A DNA stretch of 64,000 bases from Microbacterium laevaniformans. Lineage in GTDB: Bacteria; Actinomycetota; Actinomycetes; Actinomycetales; Microbacteriaceae. Below are positions 17,948-26,993 of the stretch, piece after piece (positions within the stretch are counted from its first letter, which is position 1; the number at the start of each line of letters is the position of its first letter). The DNA lies in contig NZ_JAFBCE010000001.1 of NCBI RefSeq assembly GCF_016907555.1, positions 2,418,001 to 2,482,000 on the forward strand, given 5' to 3'. The notes under the pieces are model-generated. The model had not been told where the DNA came from. It saw only the letters and a list, made by a program, of their open reading frames with translations, and did no database searches. The position numbers were made by a program, and so were the translations under genes.

Positions 17948-19171
17948 TCAGCCCTCGAGGACGAGCCGCAGCTGCTCGACGGCCCAGTCGAGCTCGGTCG
18001 CACGGACCACGAGCGGCGGCGCGATGCGGATCGTCTGTCCGTGCGTGTCCTTCACGAGAACCCCCCGCGCGAGCAGCCGCTCGGCGATCTCGCGTCCCGT
18101 TCCGCGCGCCGGGTCGATGTCGACGCCGGCCCAGAGCCCGGCGACGCGGATCGCGGTGACGCCGTTGCCGACGAGCGGTGCCAGCGTGGCCTCCAGGTGC
18201 TCACCGAGCGCGGTGGCGCGCGCCTGGAACTCGCCCGATGCCAGCATCTGCACCACCTGGGCACCGATGGCCGCCGCGAGCGGGTTGCCCCCGAACGTGG
18301 ACCCGTGCTCGCCGGGACGGATGACCCCGAGGACGTCGCGGTCGGCGACCACCGCCGACAGGGGCACGATCCCGCCGCCGAGCGCCTTGCCCAGCAGGTA
18401 CACGTCGGGCACGACCTGCTCTCGGTCGCAGGCGAACGTCGTACCCACCCGCGCGAGCCCGGACTGGATCTCGTCCGCGATGAACAGCACGCCTTCGCGG
18501 TCGCACACCTCCCGGATGGCGCGGAGGTAGCCGTCGGGCGGGATGACGACGCCCGCCTCACCCTGGATCGGCTCGACCAGCACCGCGGCGGTGTTCTCGT
18601 CGATCGCGGCGGCGATGGCGTCGGCATCCCCGTACGGCACGCGGACGAATCCGGGCGCGAAGGGGCCGAAGCCGGCGCGAGCCTGCTCGTCGTCGCTGAA
18701 GCCGACGATCGTCGTGGTGCGACCGTGGAAGTTGCCGTCGGCGACGATGATGGTCGCGGCATCCGTGGCGACGCCCTTCGTGCGGTACGCCCACGCGCGG
18801 GCGACCTTGATCCCCGTCTCGACGGCCTCCGCACCGGTGTTCATAGGCAGCACGAGGTCCTTGCCGCACAGCTCCGCGAGCGCCGCGGCGAAGGTGCCGA
18901 GCTGATCGTTGTGGAACGCTCGGCTCGTCAGCGTGACCCGTCCCAGCTGCGCGGTCGCGGCGGCCAGGAGGGCGGGGTGGCGGTGACCGAAGTTGAGGGC
19001 GGAGTAGGCGGCCAGCAGATCGAGGTAGCGCTTGCCCTCGACGTCGGTCACCCAGGCCCCCTCACCGCGGGCGATGACGACCGGCAGCGGGTGGTAGTTG
19101 TGCGCGACGTGCTCGTCCTCGGCCGCGATGAGGGCGGCGGAGGATTCGTCGATGGAGATGGCGGAGCTCAT
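17948..19171 (-). CDS. rocD: Ornithine aminotransferase
   Basis: 407-residue PLP-dependent class III transaminase: ornithine + 2-oxoglutarate to glutamate 5-semialdehyde + glutamate, in the cytoplasm. Motifs: DLLAAYSALNFGHRHPALLA, LPMNTGAEAVETGIKVARAW, GNFHGRTTTIVGFS, FIADEIQSGLARVGTTFACD, and LLGKALGGGIVPLSAVVADR with the PLP lysine. Start ATG 19171 overlaps the stop of the upstream guanidino hydrolase (ATGA). That coupling implies the upstream enzyme delivers ornithine. The product cyclises to P5C, which PutA (21529-25227) can oxidise to glutamate. Confidence 0.92.
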   Translation of the reverse strand: MSSAISIDESSAALIAAEDEHVAHNYHPLPVVIARGEGAWVTDVEGKRYLDLLAAYSALNFGHRHPALLAAATAQLGRVTLTSRAFHNDQLGTFAAALAELCGKDLVLPMNTGAEAVETGIKVARAWAYRTKGVATDAATIIVADGNFHGRTTTIVGFSDDEQARAGFGPFAPGFVRVPYGDADAIAAAIDENTAAVLVEPIQGEAGVVIPPDGYLRAIREVCDREGVLFIADEIQSGLARVGTTFACDREQVVPDVYLLGKALGGGIVPLSAVVADRDVLGVIRPGEHGSTFGGNPLAAAIGAQVVQMLASGEFQARATALGEHLEATLAPLVGNGVTAIRVAGLWAGVDIDPARGTGREIAERLLARGVLVKDTHGQTIRIAPPLVVRATELDWAVEQLRLVLEG

Positions 19172-20010
19172 TTCATTCCTCGCAGTTCGAGCGTGCAGCA
19201 TTTGATGCCCCCGCCGCCGAGCAGCAGCTCTGACAGGTCGACGGGAACGGGAACGTAGCCCCGATCGCGCAGCTGGGCATCGAACCCGGTGGCGCGCGGG
19301 GAGAGGAAGACGTGACGGCCGTCGGATGCCGCGTTCAGGCCGAACACGGCGCCGTCCTCGTCCGACACGAGGATCGCGTCGGGGTAACGCTCTTCCAGCA
19401 GCCGCAGCGACGCCTCGTCGAACGCCGAGGGCAGGTAGGCGATGTTCGCGGCATCCACCCCGCCCTCACCTTCGACCGGATCGAGCACGCAGATCGCGGT
19501 GTCGAGGTGGTAGAACCGAGGATCGATCAGGCGGAGGGAGACGACCTCGCGGCCGAAGACATCGGCGACCTCGCGATGACTGTCACCGACGGAGCGGAAT
19601 CCGGTGCCGGCGAGGATCGTGTCGCCGACGAGAAGGAAGTCTCCCTCGCCCTCCTGCACCTCGACCGGTTCGATCACCTCGACGCCGGCGGCGGCGAACC
19701 AGTCCATGAACGGACGCTCCTCCCCTCGCCGTTCCGGAACACGAAAGCGGACTCCGAGCGCTCGGCCGTCGACGACGAAACCGCCGTTGGCCGTGTAGAC
19801 CATGTCGGGAAGTCCCGGCAGCGGGTCGATCAGTTCGACCTCGTGTCCGAGGGCGAGGTACGTGTCGTACAGCGTCTGCCACTGACGCACGGCCTTGGCC
19901 GTGTCGGTCGGTCGCGCCGGCTCCATCCACGGATTGATCGAATAACGCACCGTGAAGTGCTCGGGTCGGCACATCAGGTAGCGGCGGTGATGGGCGATAC
20001 GGTCGGGCAT
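19168..20010 (-). CDS. Guanidino-group hydrolase, arginine-dihydrolase (ArgZ)-like; usually annotated DDAH
   Basis: 280 residues of the guanidine-modifying pentein superfamily. Seen: FTVRYSINPWMEP (Asn26), GLPDMVYTANGGF (Asn75), the general histidine in RFYHLDTAICVLD (about residue 168) and the catalytic cysteine in GGGGIKCCTLEL at the C-terminus. From memory, cyanobacterial ArgZ/AgrE, which turns arginine into ornithine, CO2 and two ammonia, uses Asn22 and Asn71. The same pair is present here with the same 49-residue spacing. The coupled rocD gene downstream uses ornithine, not citrulline. Start ATG 20010 has AGGA about seven bases upstream. DDAH activity (dimethylarginine to citrulline) remains possible. 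Confidence 0.75.
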   Translation of the reverse strand: MPDRIAHHRRYLMCRPEHFTVRYSINPWMEPARPTDTAKAVRQWQTLYDTYLALGHEVELIDPLPGLPDMVYTANGGFVVDGRALGVRFRVPERRGEERPFMDWFAAAGVEVIEPVEVQEGEGDFLLVGDTILAGTGFRSVGDSHREVADVFGREVVSLRLIDPRFYHLDTAICVLDPVEGEGGVDAANIAYLPSAFDEASLRLLEERYPDAILVSDEDGAVFGLNAASDGRHVFLSPRATGFDAQLRDRGYVPVPVDLSELLLGGGGIKCCTLELRGMK

Positions 20011-20082
20011 TCGAGATCCTCGTTCCTCGCCATCCCCATTCTGCCAGAGCACCCTCGGCATCCGCCGAGACTGTCAAGACCG

Positions 20083-20110
20083 TTGCGGGTTTCATTCCCC
20101 TGAGTAGATT
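20083..20110 (+). promoter_or_regulatory. Promoter of the TetR gene, leaderless geometry
   Basis: TTGCGG (20083-20088), 16-base spacer, TAGATT (20105-20110), then six bases to the ATG at 20117. Transcription would start at or next to the start codon, and no ribosome binding site is present. Confidence 0.5.
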
Positions 20111-20116
20111 CGTCCC

Positions 20117-20872
20117 ATGGCCCGCCGCACGGGAGAGGAAACGCGCGCACTGTTGTTGCGCGTCGGCATGCAGATGCTGCTGGAGCGCGGGGTGGCGGCC
20201 GGTGTGCAGCACATCCGTCTGCAGGAAGTACTGCGACGGGCGGGGCTGACCACCGGAGCGGCGTATCGGTTGTGGGCCGATCAGAGCGACTATCAGCGTG
20301 ACCTCGCAGTGGCGATGGTGCGGCTGCGCATCCGCAGCGACCCCGCCGAGTATCCGCGTGCCGCGATCGAGGATCTCGTCGCGGCGGCGGCCGACGGTGA
20401 CGAGGTGATCCGCACGGCGGCTGCCGCGCATGTGCAGAGCATCACACTCGACACCGACGATCCGACCCACGATCTGGACGCGCAGCAGTTCCTCGTGACC
20501 CTGGCGCTGCGGGCGACGGCCGAGACCTGGCCCGAGCTGCAGGAGGCGACCCGAGAGCGCCATCAGGGATCCATCGCGGCGTTCGCGCAGTTCTACCTCT
20601 GGCTCATGGAGGCCTACGGCGTGCGCCTGCGCAGCCCGCTCACGATCGAGGGTTTCACCGAGCTGCTGGCAGCGATGTCGGAGGGCTTCGCGTTGCGGGC
20701 GATCGAAGGCACCCCCCACCCGACCGTTGCGGCGAGCGCATCGGACGAATTCCCCGAAGGCGCGTGGACGCTTCTCGGTCTCGGAGTGCGCGCACTGGTG
20801 TATGGGCTGATGGTTCCGGTCGAGACGGACGAGCGCGACTGCGAATCGGGCGGGAGCTCTGGGGTCGAGTGA
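20117..20872 (+). CDS. TetR-like transcriptional regulator
   Basis: 251 residues. N-terminal HTH: ETRALLLRVGMQMLLERGVA, then QEVLRRAGLTTGAAYRLWAD, where the usual YxHF is replaced by YRLW. The C-terminal domain is helical and longer than average (about 190 residues) with a Gly/Ser/Glu tail. Divergent from the ArgZ-like/rocD operon across 106 bases, so it is a likely regulator of arginine breakdown; inference. No Shine-Dalgarno sequence; probably leaderless. Confidence 0.75.
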   Translation: MARRTGEETRALLLRVGMQMLLERGVAAGVQHIRLQEVLRRAGLTTGAAYRLWADQSDYQRDLAVAMVRLRIRSDPAEYPRAAIEDLVAAAADGDEVIRTAAAAHVQSITLDTDDPTHDLDAQQFLVTLALRATAETWPELQEATRERHQGSIAAFAQFYLWLMEAYGVRLRSPLTIEGFTELLAAMSEGFALRAIEGTPHPTVAASASDEFPEGAWTLLGLGVRALVYGLMVPVETDERDCESGGSSGVE

Positions 20873-20983
20873 ATCCCCCGGCCCCAGAGCGACACTCCCC
20901 CCGGCGTGTCACAAGACGGTCCGATCGGACGCACAACCGCGCGTGAGTCGATCCCCGTCTGGCGCTCCCCAGATGCGCCAGAA

Positions 20984-21529
20984 TCATGCTCGCTCGCGCG
21001 ACCTTCCATCGCCAGAAAGATAAGTTGTTTCTCTCGCTGGGGCGTCGGCGACGGTTGCGTTCCACACCTTCACGAGGCGCTCGTCGGTCTCGGTCGCCGT
21101 GCGCGCCAGGCCCTCGGCATCCACATAGTCATAGGTGACCGTGGACGTCTCACCCGTTGCGACGTAGCCCAGGCGCTCGTACAGGCGCCGCGCAGCGGGG
21201 TTGTCCACGGCGACGCCCAGGCTCAACCGGGTATGGCCGTGTGCACACATCCACGCTTCGGCGGCGACGACGAGCGCCGTGCCGACGCCCTGACCCCGGC
21301 GGTCCGGCCGGACGTTCAGGTTCTTCAGCTCGATCGGCGCCGCGCTGAGATCGAGCTGCCCCGACCCGACCGGGACGTCGCCGACCCACGCGACCAGCAG
21401 CATGCTGCGGCCGAGCATCTGAAGCCGCCACATCTCGCGGACGAAGCCCTTGCCGGCTGGCTCATCCGCCTCGATCCGATCGACGTCGGATGCCGAGAGC
21501 TCACGGACCTCGACGAACGCCGGCTGCAT
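20984..21529 (-). CDS. GNAT family N-acetyltransferase
   Basis: 181 residues. Acetyl-CoA-binding motif RPDRRGQGVGTALVVAAEAW preceded by the strand IELKNLNV, and a C-terminal GVAVDNPAARRLYERLGYVA motif: a complete single GNAT domain. Acceptor unknown. ATG overlaps the PutA stop (ATGA at 21529), so it is translated with PutA. It might acetylate an amine or modify the pathway, but nothing in sequence decides this. Confidence 0.85.
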   Translation of the reverse strand: MQPAFVEVRELSASDVDRIEADEPAGKGFVREMWRLQMLGRSMLLVAWVGDVPVGSGQLDLSAAPIELKNLNVRPDRRGQGVGTALVVAAEAWMCAHGHTRLSLGVAVDNPAARRLYERLGYVATGETSTVTYDYVDAEGLARTATETDERLVKVWNATVADAPARETTYLSGDGRSRERA

Positions 21530-24500
21530 CAGATGACCTCCGCGCTCCAGCCGTCGGGGTTGCCGAAGCGGTGCGCAGTGATCGACACGGCCTGCTCGCG
21601 CAGGAACGGCAGCAGTTCGATGCGGCCGGCGGTGGTGACCTCTCCGGCGTAGACGGCGATGTCGACGTCACCGTCGGTCGCACTGACGAGGGCGTCCTGG
21701 ATGCGGGCGACGGATGCCGCAGGCCCGACCAGCCGCACGCGCGGTGCGTCACCGTCTTCGCGTGCCGCCTGCAGGCGCTCGATCCACTGCTCGTCGGTCT
21801 CGACGAAGACCGCGATGTCGAGATCACCGAGGGCGCGACGCACGCCGGCCGGAAGCCCCACCGGTGCGCTGATCGTCATCCCGCCACCCGCGCGAACGCC
21901 CGCGACCACGACGCGCAGCAGGGCCTGCCACGCGGCATCCTGCGTCGCGCGCACCGCCACCTCGACGGGCCGATACCGGAAGAGGTTCCGCTCCACACCG
22001 AGCCGTGACACGTCCTTGACGCGGCCGAACTCCCGATCCCAGGCGACCGCATCGGACAGCGCGCCGCGACGCAGCCACTCGAAGGCCTCGTAGTCCAGCG
22101 AGGGCTGGGCGGACTCGATGAGCGTCGTGATGCGCGCATCCAGCCCACGCAGGTGCAGCGTCGATGACGGCGCGCCACCCGCCGAGGGCCGCCACGAGCC
22201 GAGTCCGATCAGGTAGTTCGGGCCGCCGGCCTTCGTGCCGGCGCCGACCGACGAGCGCTTCCAGCCGCCGAATGGCTGGCGCTGCACGATCGCACCGGTG
22301 ATGCCGCGGTTGACGTAGAGGTTGCCCGCCTCGACCTGATCGAGCCACAGCTCGAGGTCGGCCGGGTCCTGCGTGTACAGCCCCGCCGTCAGGCCGTACG
22401 CGACGGCGTTCTGCAGCTCGACCGCCTCCGACAGCGAGGAGGCGTGCATGATGCCGAGCATCGGGCCGAAGAACTCCTCGAGGTGCGTGCGCGAGCCCGG
22501 CCGCACCCCGACGCGGATGCCGGGCCGCCACAGGCGCCCGGCCAGAGCAGCATCGGCGTCGGCCGAACCCTCGATGAGTTCGGGAGCGACCAGCCAGCTC
22601 TCACCTTCCTCGAGGGTCGTGAGGGCCCACTCGAGCTTGCCGCGCGGCGTCTCGATCACCGGCCCGACCTCGCTCAACGGGTCGGAGGGTGCTCCCACGC
22701 GCAGTGAGCGGACGGCATCGACGAGCTGGCGCGCGAACCGCTCGGAACGCGCGACCGGTCCCACCAGGATCGCGAGCGAGGCGGCGGAGCACTTCTGGCC
22801 CGCGTGACCGAAGGCGCTCTTCACCAGATCGGATGCCGCGAGGTCCAGGTCGGCGGACGGCATGACGATCATGGCGTTCTTACCGCTCGTCTCGGCGAGC
22901 AGAGGCAGGTCGCGCCGCCACGAGCGGAACAGCTGCGCCGTCTCCCACGAGCCGGTGAGGATGACGCGATCCACGTCGGGATGTGCGATCAGCTGCTGAC
23001 CCTGCTCCTTCTCGTCGATGTCGACGAGGGCGAGGATGTCGCGCTCGATGCCCTCGGCATCCAACGCCTCCCAGACGGCCTCGGCGACGACGGCGGCGCA
23101 GCGCCGCGCCTGCGGGGCGGGTTTGAACACGACGCCCGATCCCGCCGCGAGCGCGGCCAGCACCCCGCCGGCGGGGATCGCGACGGGGAAATTCCAGGGC
23201 GGCGCGACCACCGTGAGCGCGGCCGGGACGAACACCGCGCCGCTCACCCGGTCGAGCTCACGCGCCGTCGCGGCGTAATAGTTGGCGAAGTCGACGGCTT
23301 CGCTGACTTCGACATCGGCTTCGGCGAACACCTTGCCGGTCTCGCTCGCGGCCACCTCGATGAGCTCGCCGCGCCGAGCCTCGAGCGCACGCGCGACCGC
23401 CCGCAGAACCTTCGCTCGATCGTCCGCGGGCACGGCGCCCCACCGTGTCCCGGCGGCCCGAACGCGCGCGACCGTCTCTTCGAGCGACGCCGAATCGTCG
23501 ATGCGCGCAGCGGCGATGGTCGACTCTCCGGCGCTCGACCCGGCGATCCGCGCCAGAATCGCGTCGGCCCAGGCGCGGTTGGCCGGAAGCGCAGGATCGG
23601 TGTCGGGCGCGTTCGCGAACCCCGGCGCACCCTCGGCGCGGACGGATTCACGGAGGTCGAAGACCGCGGTGTCGACGAACGACCCGCCGTCACCCCGACC
23701 GTCGGCGATGCCGAGAACCACTTGCGTCAGATCGCCGTCGGCGGCTCCCTCCGTGGTTTCGGCTACGGGCTCCGGGCGGGTGAGGGCGGGGGACGCTCCG
23801 CGGCTCGCCGCGTCGTCCCGCCGCGCCTGCGTCCGCTGAGGACCGATGGGAAGGGTGGGGTCGGCGGCCCGGTCCAGCGAGGCGAGGAAACGGTCGCGCT
23901 CCCGCGCGAACATCGCCGGGTCATCGGCCAGGTCAAAAGCGGCCGAGAGGAAGTTGTCGCTCGACGCGTTCTCCTCCAATCGGCGCACGAGGTAGCTGAT
24001 GGCCACATCGAACTCGTCGGGCCGCACGACCGGCACGTACAGGAGCACGTGGCCGACCTCGCGCGAGACCGCCGCCACCTGTCCCTGTGCCATTCCGAGG
24101 AGCATCTCGAACTCGACGTCGCCCCGGACGCCGCGCTCCCCCGCCAGCAGCCACGCGTACGCGATGTCGAAGAGGTTGTGGCCGGCGACGCCGAGGCGCA
24201 CCGCCCGGGAGTTCTCCGGCCGCAGCGCCTCGTCGAGGCACCGCAGGTAGCTGGCGTCGGCGTCGAGCTTGCTCGCATGGGTGGCCAGCGGCCAGCCGTG
24301 CATGACGGCATCCACCCGTTCCATCGCGAGGTTCGCGCCCTTGACGAGTCGCACCTTGATACGAGCGCCCCCGCCGTCGACCCGCTGCTGAGCCCAGGCG
24401 GTGAGCTGCCGCAGGGCCGGCAACGCATCGGGAAGGTAGGCCTGCAGGACGATGCCCGCCTCCAGGTCACGCAGCCGCGGATCCTCCAGCAGTCGGGTGA

Positions 24501-25227
24501 ACACCGCGATCGTCAGGTCGAGGTCGCGGTACTCCTCCATGTCCAGATTGATGAACGTCTGAGCGGACTCGGGCCCCGCCGAGGAGGCGGCCGTCAGGTA
24601 CAGCGGGAGCAGGCGGTCGACCACCCGGTCGACGACCTGGTCGAAGGCCCACATCGAGATGTGGCTCGCGATGGCCGACACCTTCACCGAGACGTAGTCG
24701 ACGTCGTCGCGACGGATGAGATCGTGGATGCCCTCCAGGCGGCGCAGCGCTTCGGCTTCGCCCAGCACGGCTTCGCCCAGGAGGTTCAGATTGAGGCGCG
24801 CACCGGATTCCCGGATGGCCGTCAGGGCGGGGCCCAGCTTGTCGGGCCGGGCATCGACGATGAGGTGCCCGACCATCTCGCGCAGCGCTTTGCGCGCGAT
24901 CGGCACCGTCGGCGCTGGAAGAATCGGCCCGACGGCACCCGCGGTGCGCACCGCCGCCCGCAGGTACCAGGGCAAGAACTGCGGAACCAGAGGCGCCACG
25001 CGCTGCAGGTTCGCCGCGGCGGCGCTCAACGACTCGGGACGCATGACACCGTCGACGAAGCCGATCGTGAACGGCAGGCCGTGCGGATCCTTGAGCACGC
25101 CCGCCAGCCGTTCGGCGGCGGGATCGACGTCGGCAGCCGCAGACTCGTCCACCCAGCGTCGCGCCAGCGAGATGGCGCTGTCGGCGAGCGCGGATGCCGA
25201 AGGAGGCGTGGTGGTGTCGTCGGTCAC
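21529..25227 (-). CDS. putA: Bifunctional proline dehydrogenase / P5C dehydrogenase
   Basis: 1232 residues from the GTG at 25227. The FAD-dependent PRODH barrel spans about residues 20-480 (LNLNLLGEAVLGEAEALRRL, VDYVSVKVSAIASHISMWAF, KVRLVKGANLAMERVDAVMH). The NAD-dependent P5C dehydrogenase follows at about 560-1010 (VVAPPWNFPVAIPAGGVLAA, ETSGKNAMIVMPSADLDLAA, catalytic Cys in FGHAGQKCSAASLAI). A C-terminal domain of about 190 residues completes the long actinobacterial form. It oxidises proline to P5C and then to glutamate, so it also receives the semialdehyde made by RocD. ATG 25251 is an alternative start; GTG 25227 is preferred because homologues begin near MTDDT. Divergent from a LysR gene, coupled to a GNAT. 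Confidence 0.93.
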   Translation of the reverse strand: MTDDTTTPPSASALADSAISLARRWVDESAAADVDPAAERLAGVLKDPHGLPFTIGFVDGVMRPESLSAAAANLQRVAPLVPQFLPWYLRAAVRTAGAVGPILPAPTVPIARKALREMVGHLIVDARPDKLGPALTAIRESGARLNLNLLGEAVLGEAEALRRLEGIHDLIRRDDVDYVSVKVSAIASHISMWAFDQVVDRVVDRLLPLYLTAASSAGPESAQTFINLDMEEYRDLDLTIAVFTRLLEDPRLRDLEAGIVLQAYLPDALPALRQLTAWAQQRVDGGGARIKVRLVKGANLAMERVDAVMHGWPLATHASKLDADASYLRCLDEALRPENSRAVRLGVAGHNLFDIAYAWLLAGERGVRGDVEFEMLLGMAQGQVAAVSREVGHVLLYVPVVRPDEFDVAISYLVRRLEENASSDNFLSAAFDLADDPAMFARERDRFLASLDRAADPTLPIGPQRTQARRDDAASRGASPALTRPEPVAETTEGAADGDLTQVVLGIADGRGDGGSFVDTAVFDLRESVRAEGAPGFANAPDTDPALPANRAWADAILARIAGSSAGESTIAAARIDDSASLEETVARVRAAGTRWGAVPADDRAKVLRAVARALEARRGELIEVAASETGKVFAEADVEVSEAVDFANYYAATARELDRVSGAVFVPAALTVVAPPWNFPVAIPAGGVLAALAAGSGVVFKPAPQARRCAAVVAEAVWEALDAEGIERDILALVDIDEKEQGQQLIAHPDVDRVILTGSWETAQLFRSWRRDLPLLAETSGKNAMIVMPSADLDLAASDLVKSAFGHAGQKCSAASLAILVGPVARSERFARQLVDAVRSLRVGAPSDPLSEVGPVIETPRGKLEWALTTLEEGESWLVAPELIEGSADADAALAGRLWRPGIRVGVRPGSRTHLEEFFGPMLGIMHASSLSEAVELQNAVAYGLTAGLYTQDPADLELWLDQVEAGNLYVNRGITGAIVQRQPFGGWKRSSVGAGTKAGGPNYLIGLGSWRPSAGGAPSSTLHLRGLDARITTLIESAQPSLDYEAFEWLRRGALSDAVAWDREFGRVKDVSRLGVERNLFRYRPVEVAVRATQDAAWQALLRVVVAGVRAGGGMTISAPVGLPAGVRRALGDLDIAVFVETDEQWIERLQAAREDGDAPRVRLVGPAASVARIQDALVSATDGDVDIAVYAGEVTTAGRIELLPFLREQAVSITAHRFGNPDGWSAEVI

Positions 25228-25388
25228 GTCTCCAGAGTGCACTGTGTCCATGCGTCCAGCGTGAGGCACGCATATGATTCGGCAAAAGCGATGATCTTTG
25301 ACGGATATCGTTCGATGACGGCGATGTTTTCTCCGGCGCGACCACGACGCAGCCGAGACGACGGCGACGGGTGACGGAAGGAGCGCGC

Positions 25389-26270
25389 GTGTTCGAGTTG
25401 AGACGCCTCCGACTGCTGCACGAACTCGCCCAGCGCGGCACGATCGCCGCCGTCGCACAGGCCTTGGCGTACAGCCCGTCCACGATCTCGCAGCAGTTGT
25501 CGCAGTTGGAGCGCGAGGCGGGAGTGGCGCTGCTCGCTCCGGATGGACGCCGCGTGCGGCTGACCGCGCACGGCGAGACGCTGGCCGCCTACGCGGCGCG
25601 CGCCCTCGATGCCGACGAGGAGATCCGCGGCGAACTCGAAGACACCCGCCTCGGGATCGCGCCGGTGCGTCTCGCCGTGCTGCAGACGGCCGCCCGCGCT
25701 CTCGTGCCCGCAGCCCTGACCCTGCTCGCCGAGCGGACGCCGGGCCTGCGCGTGGAGATCTCCGAGCTGCCGCCCGAAGAGGGGTTGTTCGAGCTCGGAG
25801 CGCGCGGCTTCGACCTCGCGATCGCCGAGCAGTACCCGGGGCTCACTCGCCCGCACCGATCGGCGCTCGATCGGGACCTGCTCGGCGTCGATCCGATCCG
25901 GCTGGCGACGGCGCGCGCCATCGGGCCGCTGGCCGACCTGGCCGAACACGCCTGGGTGATGGAGCCGCGCGGCACGGCAGCGCGCGAGTGGGCGATGCAG
26001 CAGTGCCGCGCCGCCGGGTTCGAGCCGGACGTCCGCTTCGAGCTCGCCGACCTCAGCGGGCATGCCGAGCTGATCGCCGCCGGTCACGCCGTCGGACTGC
26101 TGCCCGATCTGCTGTGGGCCGGCGGTGCGCCCCCGGTGCACCTCAGCGCGCTTCCGGGCGACCCGGCGCGCGAGATCTTCACGGCGGCTCGCCGATCCAG
26201 CCGCAACCGTCCCGGCATCCGCAGCGTCCGCGAGGCTCTCGCCGACGCGTTCGTCGCGCGCCGGGTCTGA
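25389..26270 (+). CDS. LysR family transcriptional regulator
   Basis: 293 residues. N-terminal HTH FELRRLRLLHELAQRGTIAA, VAQALAYSPSTISQQLSQLE, then a LysR substrate-binding domain. GTG 25389 is chosen because GGAAGGAG lies six bases upstream; GTG 25371 is in frame but has no binding site. Divergent from putA with a 161-base shared region, the standard arrangement of a LysR activator and its target, so proline-responsive control of putA is likely but unproven. Confidence 0.88.
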   Translation: MFELRRLRLLHELAQRGTIAAVAQALAYSPSTISQQLSQLEREAGVALLAPDGRRVRLTAHGETLAAYAARALDADEEIRGELEDTRLGIAPVRLAVLQTAARALVPAALTLLAERTPGLRVEISELPPEEGLFELGARGFDLAIAEQYPGLTRPHRSALDRDLLGVDPIRLATARAIGPLADLAEHAWVMEPRGTAAREWAMQQCRAAGFEPDVRFELADLSGHAELIAAGHAVGLLPDLLWAGGAPPVHLSALPGDPAREIFTAARRSSRNRPGIRSVREALADAFVARRV

Positions 26271-26289
26271 CGCCGGCATCCCTGCGGGA

Positions 26290-26850
26290 TCAGTCCCACT
26301 CGCTCGGCGCGGGGGCCTTCGTCGAGGGCAGCGCGCTGTCGCGAGCCCAGTCGGCCACCCACTGCGGCAGCGGTGGGAGATCATCCGGCCGCTCGAGCGC
26401 CTCGAAGAGCTCGTCGGTGTTCACCACGCCGCCGGTGCGGCGCAGGAAGCGCGCGCGGACGATCATCTCGGCGTAGACCTCGCCGTCCACGACCGCGCGG
26501 TGCATCTGGTAGACGGCCTTGTCATCGTGGGCGTACAGGCGGGATTCGACCGTGAAGCGCTGCCAGAGCTGCAGCGACTTGCGGAAGGTCACCGTCTCAC
26601 TGGCGACCACCGCGTACCAGCCCTGCGCGTTCATCGCATCCCAGATGCCGGTGCGGATCAGCAGGTCGAAGCGGCCGAGGTCGAACAGCGAGGCGTAGCG
26701 GCCGTTGTTCATGTGACCGAGGAGGTCGATGTCGGTCGGGAGCGTCCGCAGCCTGATGCGCCCCACGGTGCGCGGCGGCAACGGGCCGCGCCGATGCAGC
26801 AGCACCTTCGCGCGCCAGATCGTCAGGAGGGTCCGCCACCATACATTCAC
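26290..26850 (-). CDS. Hot-dog thioesterase family protein
   Basis: 186 residues, acyl-CoA thioesterase of the THEM6/4HBT-like type: PTDIDLLGHMNNGRYASLFD is the substrate-binding helix motif (D-x-x-x-H-x-N), followed by SETVTFRKSLQLWQRFTVES. An N-terminal hydrophobic/basic helix (MNVWWRTLLTIWRAKVLLHR) may associate with the membrane. Probably hydrolyses an acyl-CoA; substrate unknown. Monocistronic, convergent with lysR. Confidence 0.82.
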   Translation of the reverse strand: MNVWWRTLLTIWRAKVLLHRRGPLPPRTVGRIRLRTLPTDIDLLGHMNNGRYASLFDLGRFDLLIRTGIWDAMNAQGWYAVVASETVTFRKSLQLWQRFTVESRLYAHDDKAVYQMHRAVVDGEVYAEMIVRARFLRRTGGVVNTDELFEALERPDDLPPLPQWVADWARDSALPSTKAPAPSEWD

Positions 26851-26993
26851 GAAGCGCGATGCTAGCGGATTCCCCGATGGGCTCCTGGCATCTCTTGTGG
26901 GGTTCCCACAGTCCTCGTGGTGCCGCCGCGACGAGGGTGGAGCGCGGCATCCATCGATTTCGTGAATCGGAAGGGCCGCCGTAGAGTCTGGCC

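Noticed and set aside
19168..20010. Plain dimethylarginine dimethylaminohydrolase call
   Set aside because: Not excluded, but the Asn pair and the coupled ornithine aminotransferase make an arginine-dihydrolase-like role the better hypothesis.
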